Assembly: GCA_030686995.1 (NCBI GenBank)
Contig: CM060704.1
Span: forward strand, 173,845,718 to 173,909,717
Length of the DNA stretch: 64,000 nt
Source: Artemisia argyi
Lineage: Eukaryota > Streptophyta > Magnoliopsida > Asterales > Asteraceae
Reading direction: 5' to 3'
How positions within the stretch are numbered: the stretch's first letter is position 1; the number at the start of each line of letters is the position of its first letter. A model generated the notes under the pieces. It did not search any database, had not been told where the DNA came from, and saw nothing but the letters and a program-made list of their open reading frames with translations. Positions 11,464 through 20,553 of the stretch are shown here, piece after piece. Made by a program: the position numbers and the translations under genes.

Positions 11464-11663
11464 AAAAGAGTTTTGTTGATATAATTTTTACAAAGAGAAT
11501 AGTGTAGAGATAATTCTCGAATTATTTAGTTCTTGTGGATAGATGTTAACTTGGGGAAAAGTGAATGCACATGGCAAGAATAGTGATTCATGGCAACATG
11601 TCTATATATTTCCTGATTTTTCTCTTTATCGTTCATTTTGTCTTCAAATAACAATTTTTTAAT

Positions 11664-12054
11664 ATGTCTTATACTTATATTGTTCTCATAGTTGCGTATT
11701 TTGTCGTAACTTTCTTCCCGAAAGAAGATCTGGAGTCCTTGGATTGGATCATAGCATTTCTTATGCTAATCGTGGTTTTAGTCGTTAGTGTGGATGAAAT
11801 ATGGGGGTAAGAAATGTTGTTTTTGAATTTGTAGCTTCACTAGGCATTAACGTTTCATTGTGTGGTTTTTGTCATACAGGGTATTCGATGTATTACATCC
11901 AGTTGTGGTTCTTGCACTTGTAGGAGTGGTGGCATTCTTTATCAGCTTGGTGGATCAATCATTTAGTGACGTTAAGGTTTACTTAGTGATCTTTGTGATG
12001 ATAGCATTACCGATGCTAGTTATATCGTTGTGTATTAATATTCGTGGTTTCTAA
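11664..12054 (+). CDS. Predicted 105-residue four-helix membrane protein with one intron, antisense
   Basis: Exon 1 runs 11664-11806 and ends GG|GTAAG. The intron is 11807-11879 (73 nt, ending CATACAG) and exon 2 runs 11880-12054. Splicing keeps the frame exactly (318 nt including the stop). Without splicing the first exon ends at a stop two codons on. The product has four hydrophobic segments, at about residues 4-18, 28-43, 52-69 and 79-98, with PKED and VDEIW between segments. It is homologous over its first half to the 53-residue protein at 9271-9432. A TATATA stretch lies about 60 bases upstream of the ATG. An intron on the strand opposite to the retrotransposon transcript would survive retrotransposition. 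I do not recognise the family. Confidence 0.55.
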
Positions 12055-12126
12055 TGAGATTTAGGTTTTCTTGGTTTCATATGTCTGTTAACTCAGAAGT
12101 AATTAAACCTATTTATCTATATTTCG

Positions 12127-12262
12127 TTATTTACATAGAGAAGCGTCCCAAACTATGTAACTAAATAAATATAAACTTATGGTTCAATGATTTACAATTT
12201 CTTGATTTGAATAAAAGGGCGTCCCAATCCATTCAAATTAAGACGTTGTAAATCATTTTAAG
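12127..12262 (-). ncRNA. Possible structured RNA block: two hairpins sharing a loop motif
   Basis: Hairpin 1 has 8-bp arms TTACATAG (12131-12138) and CTATGTAA (12153-12160). Hairpin 2 has an 11-bp outer stem (12187-12197 with 12246-12256) and an 8-bp inner stem ATTTGAAT/ATTCAAAT (12205-12212, 12231-12238). Both loops contain GCGTCCCAA (TTGGGACGC on the sense strand). A related block lies at 27845-27972 in the other non-autonomous element. A packaging or dimerisation role is inference. Confidence 0.45.
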
Positions 12263-12694
12263 ATTCTGACTTAACCATCTGACAAAATAATTTATGTGCG
12301 GATATGTCATAAGCATCTATAAAGATGAAAGCGAGACAATTAAAGAGGATTTGCATAGTACTCAAAATAGTTGGGGGAGCATATAAATATATATATTAAT
12401 ATACTAGAGTGTAATTGTACCATAAACTATTGTAAAAGTCATATAATAGTCTAGCGGATGAAAATATGAAGACACGGTATTTGCAATAATCCTGATTAGT
12501 AAACATAGTTATTAGCATAATCGTAACACGTAAGCATATATCAAGTTATATAAGTAACAAATAATGAGAAGTAATTTTTCTACCGGATGTTGGAATGTAG
12601 GCACGGAGGGCATGAAGTGGTATTTTGTAAAAATGGTCCAGTTAAAGTGTGGTTATAGTCCAATGTTTAAAAACATCTGGTTCTCTATAACCGT

Positions 12695-12709
12695 GGCTCT
12701 GAATACCAA
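12695..12709 (-). promoter_or_regulatory. Primer-binding site (initiator tRNA-Met type)
   Basis: On the minus strand TTGGTATTCAGAGCC starts two bases from the right-hand LTR. It resembles the tRNA-Met site TGGTATCAGAGCC with one extra base. Confidence 0.75.
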
Positions 12710-12711
12710 TC

Positions 12712-15700
12712 TATAACACCCCCAAAATCGTCACGTCAGCGGAAGACTTAAAATGTCAGCGGAAGACTTTTTGGGTGTTACTTCGAGGATCTTTGTCACA
12801 ATTATAGAAAACGACACAAAAGTGACGCTTTAAAGTTTAATTCATTCAAAATACCAAATATTCGAGACATCAAGATGTTTCATATTTTAAACAACAAGTT
12901 TATTTAAATATATCAAAATGTTTATTTAAGCCCATGTCGGGTTACAAGCCCACTCCGTGCCTTCAAGTTCCTTCTCGTATAGTTACCTGAGATAAACACA
13001 TGCTAAAAAGTGTCAACACAAAGGTTGGTGAGTTCATAGAGTTTATAGTTTCGAATATCGATTTCCAAGATCAAAGAGTTTATAAGTTCACAGTGTTTAT
13101 AATAAGAGTTGATTATCCAAATTAAAGTGTGAGGAAATCCATAGTGTTCATGGTTTAAATCGTTGATTTATCAAAATCAGAAAATGAGTGATTTCCTTAT
13201 TAATTCAAAAATAGTCAGTTGGGTTACCCTTCACCGGGTCAACACCCAAAATAGTCAGTTGGTTTATAAATCCATTTAACATGAGGTTCGAATCACAAGT
13301 TAAGAGTGTATTGTAATCACATACAATCAATAAGTTTAAATCAATGTTCCTGTTATTGCCTTAAGCTCATGATACTCAACGATTAACAGCCAATCATAAT
13401 CTCAAGTTATGACGGTAAGTAGTAGGCCCTCAAGATAGGTATTTGCCAATAACCTATTTATAAGAACAATAAAGTGCGCCTGGTGTTTTCTCCAACAACC
13501 AAACGAGGATTGTCAATCACTAATAGTACTATCCACATTTATTTACGTTCACCCTTCAAGTGATTAAGGTTCATGATCGAGGGACTTTTGGCAATAGTAA
13601 CTTAAGCAAATAACATTGGCCTGACGGTATTTCAATACCCGGTATAAAAGAGACTTGTGTTCGAGTTTTAAGCATGTATCTCCCCCACGGGAAAATAGTT
13701 AAAGAGTGGGCTATGAAATCACAGTAACATGTATATAGTTAATGAGTACTTATAAAAGTATAAAACAGTAATTAAGCATGTATCTCCCCCAAAGAGTTTA
13801 CAAAACAATTAAATGAGAAAAGGTGGGGCTATGACTCACCTTAGTAGTACAGTAGTAGTGGTAGTAACATAATCTCAACGATGCAAGGCAACGGCTTCAC
13901 ACACAACCTAAAAGATATGGTATGTTTTAGTTGATAGTCTAAATCTCGTTTTATCGTGAATATTAGTCATTCAGTTTGTTATTAAAACTCGTATTCGTTT
14001 AAATGTTTGAAGTTCAAGAACAAAGTTATATATATATATAACTTGTGAGTGTAATGATCGATGCTCGATGTGCGATAGAAAATCATCAAGAATAAGTCGA
14101 AGTATGTAGGTGATGTGTTATAATGTCATTTTTAGAAGAAAATGAATAAACGTATTGTTATATCGTTAAATATTAAGAGTTACTATATATTAATAGTTAC
14201 GTGAATATTTGCATCGTATTTATATAAGTTAAATTTATAAAAGTATTATACTAAATATGTGTGTTTATATAAAACATTAATATTATTTTTATTATAGAAA
14301 AATGTTTTACCAAAGTTACACTTTTAACCCTAACGAATATGATTTTACACCGTTAGTCCGTAGTTAACAATCGTTTCATTTTAAGTCCAAATAATATCAA
14401 TATTTACATTTTTCAACTCCGATTATCATTATTTACAGTTTTAAATTCAGAAAAATCAGAAATTACAGTTTTGACCCAAAGTTTGCAAAGTTTACACTTT
14501 TAGTCCCCGGTTATGAAAATTTTGTAAAGTTAGTCCAAATTTTACCAAATTCAAAACTTAGCATTTTTACTTCTTAAATAAGCTCAAAATATTCAGATAA
14601 GCTTAATTCCACTGCTTATTTTCTTAAAAAGTACTTATTTCACTTGAATGGGCTTAACGAGTCAATTATTAAGGCCCGTTAAGGTTTCGTGATCCATTGG
14701 GTGTACGAGGGGTTTGGGCCTGGTCTCGGGTTCATTTTTATGTTCTAAAAACGTTGCAAATAAGTCCAGAATACCAGCTTATCTAATAAGCTTCAAAACA
14801 GTTTAACGGGCTAATAAGCCCATATGTTAGCTTATTAATTTTTATAGTAGAACAGCTTTTTGGTTGGTCAAAATGGCTTTAGTAATTAGCTTAAACGAGC
14901 TTATAACTTTGAATAAAATATGGTTCCCAATTGTTTACCAAGTTGTCTATGAGATCGAGCTTTAAAAACAATATGTTACGTTTCTAGATTTTGAAATAAC
15001 GAGGCCAAGTAAATGGCCAAAATCAATTCTGAAAACAGTTTGGAGACTTAGAAATATTCTAAGTCTTTTCAGTTATTTTGAATGGGTCAAGACCACTTCA
15101 AATCGTGTCGTTTATATGTTATTTTTAGATCAAAACTTTACGTCACTCGATTGTTAGTATATTAAACATTTAGGATGTGAATTAAAATGTATATGTCACG
15201 TTTATATTTTACGAAATAAATGAGGCAAAGTGAACGTGCAAAAATTTATAATAACGAAAATAACATATAACAAAGGAACTCCAAGTGCTCACCTCACCTC
15301 TAGGGATGGAGTACAAACGTTCGTAGAGATTGAATTAGTACAAGGAAGATCGTGGTATGGTTCACTTCACGCCAAGGATACAAAACGAACTAACGTGGTA
15401 CTCTTGCTTCACTTCTATACCTCGAACTAGCTCCAAACCTTCTGTCCCAAAACTCGACACTTGAACTTCACAAAATGGAATTTTGGTTCGTTTGTGTGTG
15501 TGTTTGAGTGTGAGATTTCAGTTAGGATATCTTAGGAGGTTTTATAAAACGTAGTAAGGTATATGTACAAGTAGAAGTTTGCAAGAGATGGAGGAGAGGA
15601 TGTACACGAATCTTGGCACCACCATATTGACCAATAGAACGTTTACAAGGCCTAGATTGTGTATGACATTCGTTCCTGACATTCCTGACATATAATATTT

Positions 15701-16480
15701 CGTGTATAGGTGTTTTGAAAGGATTGGGGAGCTTGGGTGGTTTGTAAGAAGGTTTGGGACACATTTGGCAATATTCTTCAAGGTGAGTTTGTAGGTTTAC
15801 TTGGGTTGTTTCCAAGGCAGTAGACGAGTGAGGGAGGGCGTATTCCTTATCATTCGTGTTTCTTGGGCACTAGGTGGAACGAGTAAGGTAAAAACACGTA
15901 GGTGTTGTTTGTTAAAATCGCGAGATAAAGGGGTGGTTTTAGAGAGGGTCGCGGCTGGGAAAACAAAGGAAAAAGAAATAAATAAGCTGGACAAACACCC
16001 CTCGCTGGGCAGGCCTGGTGGGCTGGTTTCGTGGATCAGGCCCAAAGCAGAAAAATGAAATGAAACTTATTTAAAGTGAGCCTATTAGCAGCAGTTTTGG
16101 GTATGATTGGCCCTTTGGGTCACGTGGGCCCAGTTCGTGAGTTTCGAGAGTCGGGTTATGTTCCAAAAATATTAGTGAGTAGTCTCGGGAATTTTCGTAA
16201 GCTCCAGAATGATATAAATAATGTACGTTAAATGAACAAGACGTATAGTTTTAATTATTAACGTTTAAAATATAAATATATATATTCGCGATATTAAATC
16301 TATTAAGGTTGTGTGTAAGCATCGTTCCTAGGTAAATGGTCAATCATAAATGTCATAGAGGTTCACATAATATGTCATGCATAATATATAAAAAAAAAAA
16401 AAAAATTTGTTCCTGTAAAAATGGTTAATCTATGTTATGGTAACGTGTTAATCGTAGGAAAATTTTTACGGGGTGTTATA
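12712..16480 (-). repeat. 5' LTR of the 5133-16480 element
   Basis: Nearly identical to 5133-8904. Visible differences are single substitutions near 14257, 15487 and 16000 and small length changes in the A tract and TA run. Confidence 0.9.
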
Positions 16481-16485
16481 AGTTA

Positions 16486-16600
16486 CTCGATTAGGACTTG
16501 ATGAACATCACATCCAGGCTCCAAAGCAATGTGACTATTGTTGTTGTTATTTACAACATCAACGAATGCCTCAAGCCTTTCCTTCTTGACAGCGCTACTA
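16486..16600 (-). pseudogene. Unassigned coding-like fragment next to the LTR insertion
   Basis: The minus strand is open for about 38 codons, reading KKERLEAFVDVV, a run of asparagines and EPGCDVHQVLIE, then a stop. I do not recognise it. It lies immediately downstream of the prolyl 4-hydroxylase exon and is cut off by the LTR element, so it may be part of the same captured block. Confidence 0.3.
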
Positions 16601-16654
16601 CTATACTGACCATGTACTACTTATAGTTTTACATAGATGGATAGATATACTGAC

Positions 16655-16830
16655 CATGTAAGCTTGAAGGATCAAGAGATGCATCAGGTTTCATGCTCCA
16701 GAAAAGCAATGCATCCCCCATTTTCAGTTTTTAAAAGATAAACCCAGATAATTCATTCCACCAAGGCACAATACTGATGTTCCCCTTTACAAAAGGGATA
16801 ACCGCCTCACCACCTTCTTCTACATCTAAC
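16655..16830 (-). pseudogene. Captured prolyl 4-hydroxylase exon(s)
   Basis: The minus strand reads DVEEGGEAVIPF, KGNISIVPWWNELS and, after an in-frame TAA, GDALLFWSMKPDASLDP ending in SLHG. This is the central 2-oxoglutarate/Fe(II) oxygenase core of plant prolyl 4-hydroxylases, ER/Golgi enzymes that hydroxylate cell-wall glycoproteins. An acceptor (AACAG) sits at 16831 and a donor (G|GTCAG) at 16654, as at intron borders of the family. The stretch between WNELS and GDALL is shortened and contains the stop. The upstream iron ligands and the C-terminal Lys are missing, so it is a non-functional captured fragment. Confidence 0.82.
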
Positions 16831-17702
16831 CTGTTAATGACCGGATAAGAAAAATATCAGATGATGAAAATATAAAAGTAGCCAAAAAAAGTTGCAAAAC
16901 ACCCCTACTGTCCCATTTAATTTAACTATTTATGTGGCATAACCTCAATTTTATTTTACTTGGTACATGAGGAGAAAGTAGAAAAATAAAGTATTCCCAA
17001 ACTCCCTTTTATCAGTTGCATGATATAGTTTCTTTTACACTATGGGTTGTAAAAGTAGACTTTGCCAACTCTCAACCCGTTTGACTTACTTGATCCATCA
17101 ACAGATGCTTAAAGAAGAAGAGCAAGTGCACACCAAATGCTTAAAAAAGCAAAGAACAAAATCTTACTGACGAACAATAGCAATTACACAGCGTAGCTCC
17201 GCCGATCCTCAGCCTGTCCAAATGAGCCAATGATCCCACTTCCCTGACGCGTTAGTCCTTCAGAAGGTTGAGATGGCTCCTGAATTGGTAAATGCTTTTA
17301 CTGTTGCTTTTAAGAAAGCTAAGAAAGAGAAGCTGTACACTGCGAATAAGCATGGGGGAGCACATGTAACCTATATCTATTGCAGTAAGTTCTTCTACAT
17401 AAAGTTTACCTCTTAGATGATCAAATATAGTTTTTATTGAATATTAGATACTTAATGAAGCATGTGCTTAGTAGCATAGTAAAATTTAGGCATGTAGACA
17501 CGTCTGCAAATTGCTTTATTAAACGAATTCACGGATACTTTATGCCCCCAAGCTCTGACGCATACCAAAAAAACTACATGTTACTATGCGGTCGATTTTT
17601 AACGTTGCCCTACCTCTAGTTGTAAGTATATTATTTTATCAAATTTAGATATGAAAAATGGTGGTTCTAAATGAGATTGTAGGATTTGAATCCTAATATT
17701 AC
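16831..17702. other. Helitron body between captured fragments, no assigned gene
   Basis: On the plus strand around 17250-17400 there is an open stretch with [10 protein letters not shown] and KKAKKEKLY, and on the minus strand near 17200-17290 a short [18 protein letters not shown] end before a stop. I could assign neither to a family. A 60-codon plus frame at 17437-17619 also has no recognisable content. Confidence 0.3.
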
Positions 17703-18042
17703 CTTGTAGACAGGCCCATAACCACCTTCACCGAGCTTACAGTCATCTGAAAAGTTGTTTGTTGCTCTGGCTATTATGTTAAAATCGGACGATGGCAATT
17801 TCCAATCTTCGCCGTTATTATCATTGGCATTGCCGTTTTCATGACCAACATTAATTATACCTGTAGAATACAAAACCACAACTTTAGTAACCCTCATATT
17901 CGAAAAGGTTGGGGGTCCTAAATAGGACGTAGGCATTACCATTTTTCTTATATTTCCTCCGTCTGTAACAAATACATAGTCCCAGTATCAAAGTCATTTC
18001 CACGACTACCGGAATGACTATAATATCACTGGTCTCTTTGCT
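17703..18042 (-). pseudogene. Captured receptor-like kinase fragment (DUF26/S-domain type)
   Basis: Two exons can be read on the minus strand. The first (open from 18042, donor at 17939) encodes a transmembrane helix, IIVIPVVV through LILGLCIC, followed by a basic stop-transfer YRRRKYKK. The second (17860-17703, acceptor TTCTACAG, donor AAG|GTAATA) encodes ARATNNFSDDCKLGEGGYGPVYK, the juxtamembrane segment and glycine-rich ATP loop of DUF26- or S-domain receptor kinases. The ectodomain and the rest of the kinase are absent. In the intact family this is a plasma-membrane Ser/Thr kinase. Here only a border piece was captured, on the Helitron's sense strand. Confidence 0.8.
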
Positions 18043-18475
18043 TTAGCTCTTCTCTCTGTTGCATACGGTAAGAATGAATCTGGAGTTACCTAAATCTGAA
18101 TTTAACATATATAAAAGACCGTAGCAGTTGAATAAAACATTCCCACTTTCTCTTTCTAAATATCTGCTAGATACTATGGAATGTCTAACCACTGTGTTCT
18201 ATAAATGCATGATATCATGTATTCTAGCCTTCTAAATGTATGGGGAACAATGCATTCCTAGTTCGATCAACAATACATGTGTAGCGATAAGCTTACGCCC
18301 CTATAAAAGAATATAATGAAAGTTAAAGACTGATTGGTTTCGCTTAAACTGCAGCTCATATGTTCAGTAAAGAGTTATCGTACCAGTTAAGCTAGGACCG
18401 TCAAGACATGTAGGTATCGTGAGGTTCTGTTGAATGCAATCAGCCAAAGCATGTTTACTTCTCTTTTTAAAAGTG

Positions 18476-18673
18476 TGAACATGTAGGTATGCCTGGTGCT
18501 TAGCGCAAGACCTGCAATACACATAATTAAATATTTGTTCATAAGCAAAGACCACAGAATATACCAATATGAGATCATTGGTAAATAACTGGTTAGTATA
18601 AAATGAAACCTCTAACTTGCTCAATATGCCCTGTCAGAGTCAACTTTAACATTCCTGAATGAGTTTCCCAAAT
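18476..18673 (-). pseudogene. Captured PRL1-type WD40 repeat fragment
   Basis: Exon 18673-18610 (acceptor TTGGACAG, donor GAG|GTTT) encodes IWETHSGMLKLTLTGHIEQVR. A second acceptor at 18512 is followed by LALSTRHTYMF and then divergent sequence. These match the junction between consecutive WD repeats of the PRL1/PLRG1 family, nuclear spliceosome-associated proteins of the NineTeen complex, with the exon border in the expected place. After TYMF the reading no longer follows the family, so the piece is truncated or rearranged. Same strand as the other captured fragments. Confidence 0.75.
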
Positions 18674-19189
18674 CTGTCCAAAATCAATAAAAATCATTTA
18701 GTGACAGATTAAGGATACAAAATGGCAGATATACAATCAATATTATCCCTAAGAAGTTACTCGAAAATTTTGATTAACGTGTCACATGATATACCATTAA
18801 TGAAATTTTTATTAATCACATTAACAATATCAAGAAGTTAAATGTCTTACTCAGCATCACTAATATTTTCAATTGCTCTCTTATATTCTGACATCAAGAC
18901 AAAGATAAGGTAGTAAGCCACATTTTTCTACCTATAATTTTTAAAAAAGAATAATTAGTTACAGTAGATAGTATAGTGAATAAAAAAGGGTCACAATTAT
19001 TAATGTGTTGTAACATTACTTATTTTTTGCACATAACGTGTTGCAACACATAAATGCGTAAACCTATTTTGAAGCTCAAACTTATTGCGTTGTCAATCCA
19101 AACAGGAACTATAACCAAAATATTTTGAAGCTCAAACGAAAAGTATTAAGCAGTTATGAAATGCTCACCTGTTTCAAATTCAAACATTC
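18674..19189. other. Helitron body, AT-rich, nothing recognised
   Basis: No coding or repeat structure that I can support. Confidence 0.4.
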
Positions 19190-19615
19190 GCCTATGGAGA
19201 TCAGGGGTGTTTGAACGCACTTTAACACCCGCTTCAGTTCCCATTTCAGAACTGAAACACATCCATCTCAGCTGCCAATCCCACGACCATTTGAACCCCA
19301 AAATCTGTCCATTTTAGCCCATACTTCAGCCCCGAAAAACATCTATTTCAGCCCCTTTTCATGACTGCAAATCCACCCATCTTAGCCCTCAAATGCACAC
19401 GTCACAGCCCCTATTTCAGCCCCCAATTCCCCATCCATTTCAGTCCCCAAACTGGCCCATTTTAGCCCCCACGTCAGTCCCCAACACATCCATTTCTGTC
19501 CTATTCGATCACCCAAACCCACCCATTTCAGCCCCCAACCGCACATACTTCAGCACCTATTTCAGCACTAACGCACCTATGTTGGCCTCCATTCCAGCCC
19601 CGACAAAAATATTCT
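19190..19615. repeat. Degenerate minisatellite based on CCCATTTCAGCCCC
   Basis: A phrase of the form (A)CCCATTTCAGCCCC recurs in variable form about a dozen times at irregular 20-45 base spacing, making this a pyrimidine-rich island in AT-rich surroundings. The 77-codon plus frame at 19393-19626 is a by-product of the repeat. Confidence 0.6.
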
Positions 19616-19798
19616 ATTGTTGTTAAAATGTGAACTGAGGAGCAAAATAAACTTTGAATCAAATGCCAAAAAAAAATGTCAAATGTGTGAAACAAAGGAT
19701 TTCTATGTGTACCACCTAATCGCTGGTGTGTTCTTTCATTCGTAGCTGCAGTAAAAACATGCAAAAGAAAGTAAATACACCCATCGTATCCTCACCCT

Positions 19799-20015
19799 TC
19801 ATGTCTTATAAGAATTTCCGTTAATTCTTTCTTCTTTTGGCCATGTACTGATAATTGCAGGAGCAATGCTAAGATCATATTCTTTGTTTTCAAGATAAGA
19901 CAAGGCAATCACCAAAAAAACAATGAGAGGCCGGGCAACAACATGTTTTTCAATATACACATGGATGCTACGGCTAGAGGTTGGTACAGCCCCCTCGTCG
20001 GATAGCGACCTTCTA
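19799..20015 (-). pseudogene. Unassigned coding-like fragment
   Basis: About 72 codons are open on the minus strand, with reading such as SDEGAVPTSSRSIHVY, RPLIVFLVIALSYLE and IAPAIISTWPKEE before a stop. The amino-acid composition looks like real protein and there is a hydrophobic stretch, but I do not recognise the family. It lies upstream of the WD40 fragment in Helitron orientation and may be another captured exon. Confidence 0.35.
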
Positions 20016-20548
20016 ATTCAAGGATCTGACAATGATGTGAATTTCCTTCTGTCATGTAGGAATAGTCGTGCCTGCAATCACATTAGCATGCAAAAGCATG
20101 TGCTTAAAGCCTAAAACTTGGTCACAACTTATACATAGAAAAATTAATTTATAAGGATAATCGACTAATAGAGGTGTTGACCGAAATAAGCGTTTGGTAT
20201 TCTTTTTGTGAGAACAATGTTTATTCAAATTCATTTTAAATGAGCATGAGTATGCATTAAGAATAGTCATTGTTACTGATCTACCCAAAGAAGTTCAAGT
20301 TGAAGAAAGTAGAAAAAATATGATACCCACGGGAAGAAACCATGTTTTTAAGAATGCATATTTGGTATTTTAATATTATCTATCGTGATTATAGATGCTT
20401 TGGTCCTAATTTAGATGCACAAAGAAACAGTCATTACTGATTTAGTTTAAGGAACTCTGGTGTGTTTGTGTCCATCGATGTCATATTCATCCGTAATAGC
20501 AGTGTGTTCATATTTTACCTGGTTCAAGCCACCCATATCTACCTGATG
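20016..20548. other. Helitron body, nothing recognised
   Basis: AT-rich sequence running up to the target duplication of the solo LTR. Short frames on both strands have no recognisable content. Confidence 0.35.
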
Positions 20549-20553
20549 AGAAC

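Larger units (their letters stand above)
5133..16480 (-). mobile_element. Non-autonomous LTR retrotransposon (LARD-like) with an antisense gene cassette
   Basis: Two nearly identical LTRs of about 3.77 kb (5133-8904 and 12712-16480) bound a 3.8-kb interior. The 5-bp target duplication is AGTTA (5128-5132 and 16481-16485). The primer-binding site lies left of the right-hand LTR and a purine-rich tract lies right of the left-hand LTR, so the element runs on the minus strand. No gag, protease, reverse transcriptase or integrase was found. The interior carries three small plus-strand genes, antisense to the element. By eye the LTRs differ at only a few positions, so the insertion is young. Confidence 0.9.

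Noticed and set aside
9271..12054. Antisense membrane proteins as a retroviral envelope
   Set aside because: They are far too small, lack a signal peptide plus ectodomain layout, and are antisense to the element; nothing beyond membrane helices supports it.
17437..17619. Plus-strand 60-codon frame as a retrotransposon fragment
   Set aside because: Weak resemblance to the end of a copia polyprotein did not hold; no conserved motif is visible.
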